NCBI GenBank assembly: GCA_000328365.1
Contig: KB292570.1
Span: forward strand, 131,717 to 195,716
From: Capitella teleta
Taxonomy: Eukaryota > Annelida > Polychaeta > Capitellidae
Reading direction: 5' to 3'
Length of the DNA stretch: 64,000 nt
In this document: positions 32,335-44,575 of the stretch, piece after piece
How the letters are laid out: each line of letters starts with the position of its first letter
Position numbering within the stretch: the stretch's first letter is position 1
Position numbers and translations under genes: made by a program
Notes under the pieces: model-generated
The model's input: the letters and a program-made list of their open reading frames with translations, nothing else
Told to the model about the DNA's origin: nothing
The model's database searches: none

Positions 32335-34146
32335 TTAATCATCAAATTCATCAATGACGCAGTCCTCATCTTCGGCTTCTTGCCCAGGATGACCATGAGG
32401 CGTGGCTTCATACAAGCGTTCATCGGTTGCATCTGCCTCAAGGGAAGCCACTTCCTTCTCATCCAGCTTTTCCAAGTGCCGTCTGACGTGACTGTTGGAA
32501 TAGAAACAGACAAGGTCCCGGGTGAGACTCCTCTGCTGCTGATTGGCCAACGGCTTCCGCATGAGTCCCATGAAGGGAATGATCTGAGTGACGAGTTCCC
32601 TCGTCTCTTGGGATTCCAGTCGGAACAACTGACGAGCAGCAAGAGTATTAGCTGAGGTTTTCTTAGAGATGGCAAAGATTTCTGGCTTATGGAGAGGCTT
32701 CCAGCCAGGGCTAGCTTTTGTGTTGGTGTGAGCTCCATTGGAGAACATGAGTCCACGTGTTGCCACTGACGACGCGTAGTCCCGTAGGATGGAGCGGTTA
32801 GACCAGTCGATGGTGAGGTAATCAGCATCACTGAGGTACTCTGCTGCCATCTGTAAGTCATCCATATCAGTGTAGAAAGAGAGGTAGTTCTGGTGGATGA
32901 ACGCTGTGAACAACTCTCCAGACATGTGAGAGCGGTGCAAGACTTCCTCTGGCATCTCCAGTAACTCCGGGCGCTGGTAGTGGCATAAATGAGGGGGCAG
33001 GGTGCTGGTGGTGGGTGGGGTCTCCTCTCGCTTGCAGTGAAGGACCTTTCCCAGAGCACGGAAAAGAAACAGCGACGAGTCTTTGTCTCCAATTTCTGCT
33101 TTCGCTTCCTTTGTACTTGCAGATGTTTTTGATGATTTTAATTTGGTACGAGCGGATTTCAATGCAGGTTTCTTCTTCACAGAGAACACTGAAGTGGGTT
33201 TTGTCTTCCAGCCCATGAACTGCAAACCGTTGACCGCCGATCTCACATCCCCCGAATTACGCTCAGCTAGGGCCGTTAACTCGTCCTTGCTACAGCTGAC
33301 ATTAGGTTCTTTTGCAAGGATCTTTTGAAGAGTTTTCACAATGTTAGCGGTGGTCACCGGATTGAACGCCACAACCGTCATATGGAGCTCAGCCTGAAAA
33401 TCTTTTGGGAAAAGTGAGCGTTCAATGCTTTCGGAACTCTGACTATCAGACACTACAAAGACAAGCGGACACCTCCCTTGGCGGCAGTAGTGCCGAACTA
33501 GTTCCTTAAATGCACCAGAATCCCTGAGAAACACATTGGGAAAATCTTCCACTAATATCAGCCGTTTCGAAGTAGCGGCACCCAGCGAGGCATACTTATT
33601 AGCACGAAGTAAGAATTCCCGGAAATTCTGAATCTGTGATTTGGAGGTCACGCTGCCAAACAGAGAATACTCTTTCTGGTAATCCTCGCGGTTGAATTGG
33701 TCGTCATCCTGTAGAGGGTTAATCCACTCCTGGATATCCATGTTCAGTTCCTTTGCTATGACCTTCACAGCGGCACTTTTGCCTGCTCCACAAGGTCCTG
33801 TGAGCAGTACAACAGGAGGGGTGTGAGGTTCACCGGACGATATGCGATTCAGATGGAAAGCCAGCTCTTCAACCTTCTTTTTGTGCACTGCCAGATCGGC
33901 TTGAGTGCAGGGCGCATATTTATCGCACCAGAGCTCATCTGAGTTTCGGTGTCGAGTCTTGAACTGTGTGTCACTATGGAGCGATCTCTTCAGACCCCTG
34001 ATTGGCTGCTTGCATGACGATGACTTAGCAGATGAGGACGCTTGTGTGGAAGATTTCTCACTCGTGAAATCAAAGGAAGGGTCGATCCATGAGGATGAGG
34101 AGCCGTTTGAGGAGGATTTGCCTCCACTTAAACCAAATGCGCTCAT
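32335..34146 (-). CDS. RAD17: Checkpoint clamp loader RAD17
   Basis: 603 aa in a single coding exon, starting MSAFGLSGG. RAD17 replaces RFC1 in the clamp loader that places the 9-1-1 ring on damaged DNA. Seen: a Ser-rich N-terminus, the RFC-like lead LWCDKYAPCTQADLAVHKKK near 72-91, Walker A GPCGAGKS at 117-124, Walker B-like RLILVEDFPN near 195-204, an RFC-family sensor region, and RNSGDVRSAVNGLQFM matching the AAA+ lid. The tail is acidic (EAEDEDCVIDEFDD), like the conserved C-terminus that contacts the 9-1-1 clamp. Human RAD17 is 681 aa. I chose the ATG at 34146 because an acceptor (TTCTATGTAG) stands 11 bases upstream, implying a 5' UTR intron; the frame stays open past it. Lack of introns in 1.8 kb contrasts with the intron-rich neighbours. 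Confidence 0.93.
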   Translation of the reverse strand: MSAFGLSGGKSSSNGSSSSWIDPSFDFTSEKSSTQASSSAKSSSCKQPIRGLKRSLHSDTQFKTRHRNSDELWCDKYAPCTQADLAVHKKKVEELAFHLNRISSGEPHTPPVVLLTGPCGAGKSAAVKVIAKELNMDIQEWINPLQDDDQFNREDYQKEYSLFGSVTSKSQIQNFREFLLRANKYASLGAATSKRLILVEDFPNVFLRDSGAFKELVRHYCRQGRCPLVFVVSDSQSSESIERSLFPKDFQAELHMTVVAFNPVTTANIVKTLQKILAKEPNVSCSKDELTALAERNSGDVRSAVNGLQFMGWKTKPTSVFSVKKKPALKSARTKLKSSKTSASTKEAKAEIGDKDSSLFLFRALGKVLHCKREETPPTTSTLPPHLCHYQRPELLEMPEEVLHRSHMSGELFTAFIHQNYLSFYTDMDDLQMAAEYLSDADYLTIDWSNRSILRDYASSVATRGLMFSNGAHTNTKASPGWKPLHKPEIFAISKKTSANTLAARQLFRLESQETRELVTQIIPFMGLMRKPLANQQQRSLTRDLVCFYSNSHVRRHLEKLDEKEVASLEADATDERLYEATPHGHPGQEAEDEDCVIDEFDD

Positions 34147-34670
34147 GGCTGCAGCATCTACATAGAAATCAAGACAAAGATTAGTTTTGTTATTAAAACA
34201 ATTCACCTGCACCAATTTGAACTTTTCTGATTAGTATTACAAAGCACATAGTTGAAAAGAAAGACTGCCATCATCATAACTATAGATGATTACTTGAATC
34301 ATGATAAAAGTTATACTTAAGAAGTTAAGATAAATATTTTGAATTATGATAATCTTGATTTGAATTTTAAATACTAAAACTATAGAATACAGTGTAATAG
34401 GATGAGTGTTTTCAGTGCCACATTTTTTTGTGCTCTACTCACTAAGTTACTCGAGTTACATATTGACTGGTCTCGTAGTCTGAGCATGATAGTTCATTAG
34501 CTGTATCAAGATTGTTCACTAGAATCTTGTTCACTAGAATTATCAATTTCCGTGTCACCACTGGTCACATTGAATCGGTGATACTAACAAAGCCTACTGG
34601 TAAGGACGTTCGACGAGGTGCGAGAAAGCACTGCCGCTATCCTGCATAGTGGGGGGAGGGAGGTACTGGA

Positions 34671-35177
34671 CTATTGTTCACGTAGATATCTTTTTGGCAC
34701 CTAAGCCTAATGGTAAACACTTGGCATCAAACTCAGTTTTATACCAAATAGCGAACTTGGCATCAAACTCAATTTCAACCAATCAGAGAGCAGGATTATT
34801 TGAGCTGCGGAGCTATATTTCAGCTCAGTTCAGTTGATTAAAGTTGTATTAGCATTGACTCACTACTAGTAATCAGTAGTAAGTATGTCTGGTATATCAG
34901 CATACACATAAAAGGAAAATGAATAACCAGTGAGCAACACCGACACACATAATAGAAAATAAAATGATTAGATAATAAATATAATGAAATGATTAAAATC
35001 TAATCTCGGTAAGTATTTGGCCTGAGTTTGACACCAAGCTTCCCATTTGATATCAAACTGAATTTGATGCCAAGCTACTTCCAAGCCTAATCTGAATGAC
35101 AAATATCCTATATTATCGCCCACATCAAATAAAACGCTTGAAATTTAGCGAACTTAAGAACTGCGAGTGAACAATAG
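34671..35177. mobile_element. MITE candidate with CTATTGTTCAC inverted ends
   Basis: Begins CTATTGTTCAC and ends GTGAACAATAG, an 11-base inverted repeat. Subterminal inverted repeats include TTGGCATCAAACTCAG (left, twice) against its near reverse complement at about 35066-35082, and AAGCCTAAT-type segments near both ends. No ORF of note and no transposase. The target duplication is not obvious, so the superfamily is undetermined. Confidence 0.55.
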
Positions 35178-35263
35178 ACAGCTCACGGGTATCAAAATCG
35201 ATAAAGCAGCATTACTATACCTGGCAATAGCAGAGTTAGAAGTGAAGACTCAATTCACCACAG

Positions 35264-36600
35264 TTGGTCAGTCGAATTTTTCGACAGCGAAATTTCGGAA
35301 ACTTGGAACATGATCACAACGTTCAATGTCGGCAGAAAATCATAACGGGCAAGTCACCAATAGTGAATGATCTGGAAACTGACTGGATAAAAATTGATGG
35401 AGGAGTCAGGCAAGGGTGTCCGCTGTCGGCAGTTTTGTTTAATATATACATAGCAGATGTGGCAAAAGTGATAGAGGACTCACTGGACGGAGTGGAGATC
35501 AGGAAGTATTCGAGAAATGGACCCGAAGAGAAGATGGTGATTAGCGGGCTTCTCTATGCAGATGACATTTGCTTGCTGTCAAGAGAGGCGCATGGAATCC
35601 AGAACATACCGAACAGGGTGAATCTTGTGCTGGATGAGTACGGGTTGAGGATCAACCGGGAAAAATCGATGGTGGTGAGAGTGGGAGGCCCTTTTGGAGG
35701 AAGTGTCGAATGGTATGCTGGAGAGGAGAAGATAGTGGAGAAGAAAGAGACGCAATACCTGGGTATGAAGATTGTTGGAGGAGTTCAGGGCGGAATACGA
35801 TCGCTTACGAGAAGAGTGGAGATGTGCCATAGAGTGGCGGGTCTGGTGAAGTTTGCAGCGAAGAGGTCGGGGAGTCGTTTCTTGATTGGGAGGGAAGGAT
35901 GGAAGAGTGGAGTGGTCAGCCGGATCATGTATGGAGGAGGAGCCCTTGTTTGGAAGGTGGAGGAAAGGAGTCGACTAGAAAAGGAGCAGACAGCATTCGG
36001 GAGATGGTTGTGGAAGGCTCATCCAAGTGTGAGGAATGCATGCATTCAGGCAGAGAGTGGATGGAGCACATTCAGTGAGAGGGAGGCGAAAGCAAAGGTG
36101 GGATACGTTAGAAAGATCTACGTAGGAGGAAGCATGGTGGCGGAGGTGGGAAGAGGAGTTTTACTCGAGATGGGGCTGAAGTCGGATTGGTGGAGGGCGA
36201 TCAATCGTATAGCCATGGATTACAACCTCGATGGGGTCTACTATATGTTAAAATATAGAAGGCTGTCTGCAGAAGGAAAACGCTTGGCCAGAATTCCGGA
36301 TGAATGGGTAGAGGAAATGGCGAAATAAAAAGTGGAGAGGAAGGTTAAGCATAGAGAGTTGGAGAAGTGGAGAGGAAAATTGAAAGGTACAGAGAGGACA
36401 AGAAGATATGCAGAAGAGAGGAAAGATCTGAGAATGGAGAGGTACGCTGATGGTGGAGATGGGGCCAGAGTGCGCATGATGGTCAGAGGAGATAGTCTGC
36501 TGGTGAGGGCAAATGCAAATGTGGCGTGGAGATACGATGAAGAGGATAGGAAGTGTGTGTGCGGCGAAGAGGAGACGGAGAAGCATTTACAGGGATTCTT
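35264..36600 (+). mobile_element. LINE, 5'-truncated: RT palm to C-terminal zinc finger
   Basis: A 354-codon ORF (35264-36328) contains the RT block GGVRQGCPLSAVLFNIYI, the catalytic YADD (35555-35566) in LLYADDICLL, and the thumb-side motif TQYLGMKI. After one in-frame stop the same frame continues to 36600 and reaches CVCGEEETEKH, the start of the Cys-rich motif near the C-terminus of many LINE ORF2 proteins. The endonuclease and the first RT blocks are missing, as expected of 5' truncation. With only one stop in more than 1.3 kb this copy is relatively young. The clade cannot be settled by eye. Confidence 0.85.
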
Positions 36601-36955
36601 TCTACCTAAATCCAGTTACTGAAATAGAAGTAAAAAATTGTCTCCTAAGCTTAAAAAACTCCTCAGCCGCTGGACATGATCAACTAAAACCCTCAAAAAT
36701 TAAAGAAGTATCTGAGTTCATAACATACCCTCTCACATATCTCTTTTTTTTTATTCATTTTTTCCTTTCAACTCTTTTCTTGCTTTCTGTTCTGTTCAGT
36801 TAAAATGTTCAAAAACTTTTTATAGCTGAGATAAAATCGGTGTACATAAGCCCTCAGGCTTCTTCGCCATTTGCAACACTGTACTTCTATTCACTTTTAT
36901 AATGTCTTCTGTTTTTGTCTGTTGTTGCAATAAATATTATTATTATTATTATTAT
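36596..36955 (+). mobile_element. Second LINE fragment: RT start fused to 3' UTR and (ATT)n tail
   Basis: Immediately after the first LINE the sequence switches to a different one. Frame 36513-36803 reads NPVTEIEVKNCLLSLKNSS, then GHDQLKPSKIKEVSEF and ITYPLTYL, the usual opening of the RT domain (conserved LK...S.G.D.I...L). This is followed directly by T-rich 3' UTR-like sequence and an (ATT)n tail at 36935-36954, typical of LINE 3' ends. The catalytic core is deleted. Confidence 0.65.
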
Positions 36956-39918
36956 GGGTTGGACAACCTTCAAAAGGTGATACTAGTAATTCGAATGAGA
37001 TCGAGGGTATGCATGCATCTTTATTCAGTGGAACTTCAGAATAAGAGCTATGAAAATAGGAGCCAGATGTTACTGCTCAATAATAGATGAGACAAACAGC
37101 TGATTACAACACTTGCTTACCGTGCGCCCAAAACCTGACATCTGATACCAAAGCACTAAACAGTGGAAGCCATGACCAATATGTTTGGTTATAAGTTGTA
37201 CTCCAGTGAAAGCTGTGAGCCATTTCATTATTCCGTCGTCCAATTAATCGGCATCAATAAAACAACACGAAAACAAAACGCAAGAGCAGAAAGGGGGAGA
37301 GGTTCTGGTCTACCTATTTATTCATAAAAATCTAGACATAATTCAGCTCTGGACTTCAATGTCTATGAGTGTTTACAACAAAACAACACGATATTGGTTT
37401 CACCACAGATTTAGAAGAAAGTGAAAACAAAGTGAGAACGCTATCTTCGACCCTCATCTTCTGATGAATCAACTAGGACATAATTATACATATCATTTTG
37501 CAGATTATGTTTACAAAAGCATCTTTTGTATTCAAACAGCAGTATTTACAGATCAGGGACAGAAGGTCTGAGGGGAAGAGCGTGGACTGAATATGTACAC
37601 GATTCACGTTTAAAAACCAAAGCATTTTCTCTTTTAATTTTTTTTAAAAGCATGCATGTAATTTTGTTTTAATTAAGGGGTCGAAAAAACTAATTTTAAA
37701 ACTGAAGAAATTGATTAAAAAATTGACCTGGGTTATAAATTAAAGATGTCCTCATTGAATAAGAACTATTTTGTTACCTGCATATGAGACCAGCATGCAA
37801 CACAGAATTCTTGTTTGTCTTGGGAAAAAAAAAAAAAAAACCACATCATATTTACAAATTATTCCACCAAGTATATATTGCACCAGTTCTGGCAAAAAAG
37901 AAGAAAAAAAAAAAGAAAGAAACATAACAAAATTACAAAAAGTAATGAAAAAAAAAAAAAAAATTAAAAGTAAAAATCTAAGGTTGGCATTCCACTTAAT
38001 AGGTAGGAGTGACATTGCTTTTGGCAAAACTTGCACTTAAAACAAAAGCGAAAAACAGTAAGAAAACCTAGGACTGGTTAGATTTACGAAAAAGTGAAAA
38101 AAGGAAAAACAAAGAAAAAAAAAGGACGTAATTTTCATGCATGCCTTGATAATATGACCAGAATAGAATCTTCCAATTTTCTTTTTAATAAATGCATTAC
38201 ACAAAAAAAAAAAATATTGAACAGGACCAACAAAGATTGTCGAGTAATGAAAAAAGCCAACAGAAGAGAACTAAAAGAGACCGTGGAAGACCCAGCAAGA
38301 AATAAAGCAGCCAGCGATGACGCTGGAGGAAACGCAACAGCATGATCATGATTAAAGCTCAAATGTGTAATAGTATTCCCCTCAACGGTATCATCAATAT
38401 ATAAAATCCACTTGGGGTTAATCGGTGCAGCCACAGTGACCATGGCAACCATTGATTATAACCGATAATTAGTATAACAAGGATTTAAAAACAAACTACA
38501 TAATTATCATATTATATATATATATATGTATCAGTAATAATAATAATACATTAATATTATACATAGATAGTGAATAAATTGAAAAATGCGCCTTCAGCCG
38601 AGTAAAAAGCCACAACACAGTTACACTAAACTGGAAGCACAAGATGAGATAAGCACAAAGCATGACAATAAATATAATATGGCAGGTGATCAACAGGCAA
38701 CGCTCAGGTGAATTTCACTCCATTTGCAGGGGCAGAAGGGGAACGGGACTCCAGTCAAAATTTCAAAAATAAACATCTATGGATATTTCTCCAAAGCTGC
38801 CCAGATTTTCTTCACTCGCAGATTTCTTAATATTATTAACAAAGAGATTCAGACACAACAGGAGACTAACGGCTAAAATCACCTAGATGGCAGCGCCATG
38901 AATTCTGTTCCACAACAACTTCTTCATTAGCACGTCACTGATAGAAACACCCTGTTATTTCGAATGGGAAACACGTATTAAGCATCCAATGATATGTGCA
39001 CACGGATTATCATGAGACATCACACTCACACACATACAACACACATAATTCGGGACTGCAATTTTTTTTTCTCTTTTAAAATATATAATTAATGACATCA
39101 AAGGTGAACAGACGAAGAGGAGAAGGACAGGGAAGCAGGGGAAGGCAGAGAGGGTTGCATGTTTCGGAACAAATAAACAACTAATGCAACTGACTTAGAT
39201 TTCATTAATTTGGCAGAAAAAAAAAAAGGAAAAAAAAAAAGTAGGTAAAAAAAGAAGAGCTTCAGAGTAATGAGATCATTGAAAAGCGGAAACCGAGCTG
39301 ATCGGCAGGAGAACGAGAGAGAGAGAGAGAGAAGCTGGAAGGAAACCGCCAGCATATAAACACAGCGGCACCTGTACAAATGAGACATTCTCATCTATTC
39401 ATCAGTCGCACGATAGTTTTGCAAGAAAAAGTGCATAACATTGAAAATAATTTTAGGGTTAGACTCTCATGAAAGTTTGCACTGTAAGATGGTTTTCAGA
39501 GATTATTTAGCACTGTAATATTACTATCATAAGAGGTGGTTTCTATATCTAATCAGAAATTACTGAATTCAGAAAAAACTGGCTAAAGAAAAAATAAAAA
39601 TTAATAATTGGCTAAATCAAAGAGGACAAAAAAGTAGACAGAAGAGAGATAAAAAAGGGGAAAAAATAATCAACAATGAAACGAGAACTTATTCATGTAA
39701 CAAAAAAAAAATTTGCACCATTAGACGAAAAAAAGAAGAAAACAAATGACTCAAGAAAAAAAAAGAGGGAAAAGCACCTTAAGGAGCAACAAAAGCAGAA
39801 GGAAGGGGGGAAGGAGTGCAGCATGAGATTGTATCTCTGCGGAGGAGAAGCTGCCTATGTGCCCAGAACGGGATGAAAACATCAAGGAGGCAACCGGTGA
39901 TCTGACTTCTACGCTTCT
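36956..39918 (-). other. A-rich 3' flank, probable long 3' UTR of the zinc-finger gene
   Basis: No coding region supported. Many A runs (minus-strand T runs), a (GA)n tract at 39313-39333, and a TATA dinucleotide run near 38514-38527. A TTTATT at about 37317-37322 is a possible minus-strand poly(A) signal, which would give a 3' UTR of about 2.6 kb for the gene ending at 39919. This is inference from position only. Confidence 0.35.
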
Positions 39919-41788
39919 TCATTCATGCATGCCGTCATCGTGGGGGGAGATGACCTCGTGGCGACCCCTGCCATTGCCTAGGCTGCCACCAGCGACGACT
40001 GATGTTGACAGCATAATGTCCGCGTGAGAGTCCATTGCAGGTGTGCTGCCATGAGAACCAGACAGCTGGCTGTCATCCAGGGAGGCGGGACTGTCGCTAG
40101 AAACGGGCGTGCCCCTCGACAGGTTCTGTGGCGCCACCTGTACGTGACTGGTGACAAGCGAAAGGGGCTCAGAGATGCCAGCGGCCATAGCGAGAGAGGC
40201 TGCTGCCCTGGCGGCCTCTGAGGCTGTGACCTGGGGCTGCTCTGTGGAGGCCTTCAGCATGAGGGCGTTCAGCGAGGGATTGTTGCCCTCCATCAGCAAG
40301 GCCTCAGGAGAACCCAGGTGCTTCTTCAGGATGTGTTTGCGTAGCTCAATTGGCAGTAGGAAGGTTTCACTGCAGTGCACGCACTTGTGCTTCTTGGAGC
40401 CTTGCCAGTGATTGCGCAACTTGTGGATGCGTAGGGCCCCGGCCGAGTAGAAATAACGCTCACACAACTCGCAAGGGTAGACGCGTGCACGGGTGTGCAT
40501 GGCGTTGATGTGGTTCTTCAGGTAGCACTTGGTGGAGAGGAAAATGCCACAAAACATGCACTGGAATTTCTTCTTATGCACCAAGTTGCCTTCTGCATCC
40601 AGCTGTTGTTGCACTTCCACCTTAACGCTGGCGAGAGGATCGACCGGGAACGTCATTGGCATACTGGAAGAGGTTGCAGTGGCCATGGGAGAGGTCAAAG
40701 GTGACGGAGAGGACAGGGTGCCTGCATCTGATTTGGCAGCATTCAGGCTGTTAGCCACAGCATTCAGGCTTTCCGTTATAGCAGCAGCTTGAGAAGATGT
40801 CGCGGATTCCATTTTAACGTGTGGGTACTTAGGCAGGCACTGCGTCAAAGTCTGAATATTTGGCAGCCGAACGTGGTTCTGTGCAGCTGCTGCGGCAGCT
40901 ACTGCATTAGCCGCAGCAGCTGCAGCCATGTTGCTGTTGGATGAGAGGGAAACCTGGCAGCCATCCAACATTTTAGAGGCTGTGGGGACGGTTCGATTGG
41001 GCATCTTAGCCGAGGTGGAGGCACTGGTCTCGCCCTGACTGCTGGCACTGCTGCCACTGCCGCTGCTGCTGCTCTGCCGCCTCAGGCTGACCATGGCTTG
41101 GTGCAGTTCAGCCTGCACCGCCGCCTCTGTGCTCATTGCATCCACCTGCTGTGAAGGGCGGTCAGGCAACATGCAAGCAGGTATGCTCACTCACCATTGG
41201 TTGGTGCTGCATGTGATGCACAGCAATCGGGTGCAGTGAGGCGCTGCGAGGATTTTCGTGGGCCTTCACGTGCCGCTCGGGGTGCACAATGGCCGTGGCC
41301 ACTGACATCTGGGGAAGTTCATGGCTGCCCTAGAAACAAACACACGAGTCAGAGGAAGATCCCGATTAAGGAGGAGGGGGAGTTACCTGAGAGGGGCTGT
41401 GCAGTGAATTGTCCCTCTCGTTGCCCATGACCTGATGGTGCAGGTGAGGAACTCCAGTCTGAATTTGAGAGAGCAGCGTGGCCATTGGTTGGAGTTGGCT
41501 GATGCTGGTCGGCAGTTGCAGTCCAGAGAAAGGGTAGCCCATGTTGTGCAGTGCCATGGGCGCGATCTCCGCTGATTTGGTCGCGTCTTGCTGCCCTTTG
41601 ATCGTCGTCTCGTCCACCAGACAGGTGAGAACACGCTCTCCATCTGACCGGACGTGCAAACTTCCTGTGATCTCAAGCTTCTGATCGTACTTGAGGTTGA
41701 TTTCACAAAGAGCTTTGATGGTCTTCACGAGCATCAGGCTGAGCGAAGAACACAGCAACTTTGGATCCATGTCCATGGCCATTATCAT
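39919..41788 (-). CDS. C2H2 zinc-finger protein with three fingers
   Basis: Three coding exons on the minus strand: 41788-41387, 41329-41195 and 41148-39919, joined in phase 0 (588 aa). The 46- and 57-bp introns have GT-AG ends. The N-terminal exon starts MIMAMDMDPKLL and has a compact stretch KTIKALCEINLKYDQKLEI... that could be a small conserved domain. The middle is Ser/Ala-rich with a poly-Ala run. Three fingers at about residues 376-457 each follow C-x2-C-x12-H-x4-H (CMFC...HINAMH, CELC...HKLRNH, CVHC...HILKKH). The long Ser/Ala tail ends DDGMHE. Probably a nuclear DNA-binding regulator; the orthologue is not recognised. An acceptor (CTTCTAG) just upstream of the ATG implies a 5' UTR intron. 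Alternative start codons at residues 3, 5 and 7 are possible. Confidence 0.85.
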
Positions 41789-43317
41789 TTAGCCACAGGA
41801 ACCTAGAAGAACACAATGAAGAATCACAAGCACTGATTAAATCTAGTCATGTCCATGGCTACCATGTCTGGTCCAAATATGCATACATGACATCATAAAA
41901 AGAATAAAATTGGAGAATGATTGAGAAGAAAGTTATAAACCTCATTCTTTTTTTTCTACAGCAGGTGAGATGTGATGTCATTCTGATTACAACATTTGTT
42001 GCCAAATTGTCGATCAAAAGGCATATTTGTTAACTGGAATGCATCTTCAATCATTTGCAGCTATTTCAAGATAAACGTAAGTTCTCTTAAACCAAAACAG
42101 GTCACTGATTCCTTTCCCTTTCTTAATAATAAAATGAATGATAGTTACTCATCAATACTTTCACTTTCAACCAAATTTAATGGCAGGTAATCTATTTTCA
42201 AAGAGTATAATCCTGATATGCACCACAATAAGTCAAATTTTGTCGAGGCTATTTTTAATTCCCAAGTCCCTCTCTATTCCTTTCCATTGAATTAATGTCA
42301 AACTTCCATCAACCAAAAACCTCAACTCATATCTCAACTCTCAAGTTCATTTTCATAATTATATGCATTATGTTTCATGTGTACAGGTAATTGAAATGTT
42401 AAGAGAAACCTGTGATTGGCTACAATTTTAGTGATTGCAGACTCCCCGACCCGCTCAAGCAAATCATCAATTCATTAATTAACGAAAGGTGTGTCAGAGC
42501 AAACAAAGCAAGTCGGGTATGATAGAATATTATGCCAATTTAGGTGACATACTATTGAATCAAGAGCCTTGGGGTACTTATTATGACCTACATTCATGAC
42601 CTACATTACTTTATTTCAAAAGCTCTACAGGTCGAAGTTGACAGTCTGTGACAATTCGAGATAACGAGATAACCCTGTAAATAAAATTCCTGAAAAGTGA
42701 TGCTGAATATTTCTTGTAACTTGTATTAGTTTACTCTCAAGTACATTCTTATGCATATTGATAAATTATTTACTATAAAGACACACAAAAAGTGATGGAT
42801 TAATTAACAGTAAAAGTGGTTACAATTGCCCCCAAAAATGGAGCTTATACCTTTTTACACACAAAAACCCTCACATTTTGTGAGTAGGGATCAGTCATTA
42901 GCTAATCATGACTGGAATGAGGGATCAGCAGTACTGTAAGTTATAATAGTACAAACAATCAAAAAGGGTAGGCTTAATGCCAGGTAAATAAACCTAATCA
43001 ATAATATACATGCAGCTAGCAACCAGTGATCTACTCATGAAGGAATGCTTTACATTAACCCTAGTACGTATATGCACATCCTATGACAGACCGATATCTT
43101 TTTGGACAACCCTCGTATACGTATGGGCATACATACAGTATGACATAAATCATTACAATTATTAAGCAAACTGAATAAAATCTACTTCCATAGATAGCTG
43201 AGAGGGCAATTTAAAAAAATTTAAAAATTTAAAAATTTAAAAAACAATACAATAAACACAACAAAGACTTGTACAAAAGATAACTTCTTATAACACTGAA
43301 TGTAAAATATTTGGATT

Positions 43318-43440
43318 AAATCGGCTGAGAGCAGTTGATAACAGTAATCGGCTGATAGCGGCTGGCCGATGGCACCAATCGGCGGCAGCTGGCTGCACGT
43401 CCAATCGGCGGTGGGTAGTACATATCGGCGGCGGCTTCGT
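43318..43440. repeat. Irregular ATCGGC(GG) repeat cluster
   Basis: The hexamer ATCGGC, often as AATCGGCGG or ATCGGCGGC, recurs about five times in 120 bases with irregular spacing. The stretch is distinctly more GC-rich than its surroundings. Confidence 0.6.
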
Positions 43441-43879
43441 GGTCTAACTCAGGGTCTCACTAATCACCAGGAACTTGCTTGATTGTAGAGATCTTACACC
43501 ACAACTTACTTAGCCTCAAGTTCTATCTTTTATAGCCATCTATCCTTTTATGTCAGTATGTCAATATGAATATCAATATGTCACTGTATCATGTAAGTGG
43601 AAAAGTGGAAGCTTTGACTGAACTTCCAACTTGTCAGGTCACCACGGTTCTAAGAGTATTCACATTCTCCACCACTGTGTTGTAATGTGCGTCACTCGCA
43701 GTGACCTTAATTAATGATTTAGCTCTACCGATTATACGAGGGGTGGTCGCTGAGGCAGTGACTGAGTGAGGGCACTGACTCAGTGAGTGACTGTCAAGCC
43801 AAACCCCACATCATAAATCGCTCGGTGAAACGAATAGGGCTAATATGAGACAGGATGGAAGGGAAAGAGATGCATATGA

Positions 43880-44110
43880 ATGTACCGGAATATTTCCAAG
43901 ATTTGGCGGTTTAACCGCATGTGCCGATCGTCGACATTTTCGCTATTTTCTCTCCTTTTTTTCCTGTCGCCTTGGCTGAAAGTTTACTTCCGGTGAATTT
44001 CACGAAATGGAGTCCGCTACTCTGCGGTTGAAATGTCTGGTTGCAACGAATCGAGATGGCCCCGCATCTTAGCCGATTCAACGCCTGTCTCATCACTGGT
44101 GCATTTCACT
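43880..44110 (-). promoter_or_regulatory. Candidate promoter, CpG- and motif-rich
   Basis: A GC-richer island in AT-rich DNA, with TTTGGCGG (E2F-like) leading into the near-palindrome GCGGTTTAACCGC, an ACTTCCGGTG (ETS-like) and AAAATGTCGACGA/GATGGCC-type motifs. Such motif sets mark housekeeping promoters. It could serve the minus-strand zinc-finger gene through a 5' UTR intron. Purely by inspection. Confidence 0.25.
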
Positions 44111-44532
44111 GAGACTCAGACCCAGTGCTCATTTAAATTTACAATCGATAAACGCTAGTAACCGTAGAAATTTCCATCAGGGTGAAATTTTACGCATTCG
44201 CCAAAATCAAAAAATTGCAGGACTTATAATTCCTATTCATTATTCAGATATCCCAATTTACCGTAAAACCGTAAAAACGACCCGAAACATAATTTCCTTC
44301 TTATACTGGTGTGATCTGTGGTAAGGCACATGGTTTATGAATTTCTTTGGAAACCCCAAAAGTTCTATTATCAAGACAAAACGAAAAGTTTCCTATCAGC
44401 TACACTTAACAGTTTAAATGGTTCTTACCTTGATGAAGTCCAAACCAATTGTAATCTAGACTCTTTATGATGCTTTGATGTGAAACCTTCTTGAATATGC
44501 CAGCCCTGATCGTGGTCTCCTCATCATGCATA

Positions 44533-44575
44533 CCCCCCCCCCCAAAAAAAAAAAAAAAAAAAAACAAAAAAAAAA
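44533..44575. repeat. Homopolymer junction C(11)A(21)
   Basis: A C run directly followed by an A run. It is the reverse complement of the T-run/G-run junctions at 47839-47879 and 54171-54192. Confidence 0.9.

Noticed and set aside
32301-33092. 263-codon minus-strand ORF inside RAD17
   Set aside because: It overlaps the conserved RAD17 frame, is rich in Arg/Ser/Trp as expected of a shadow frame, and has no motifs.
37752-38345. Lys-rich and Phe-rich ORFs in the A-rich 3' flank
   Set aside because: Homopolymer A/T runs generate these open frames; no conserved sequence or splice context.
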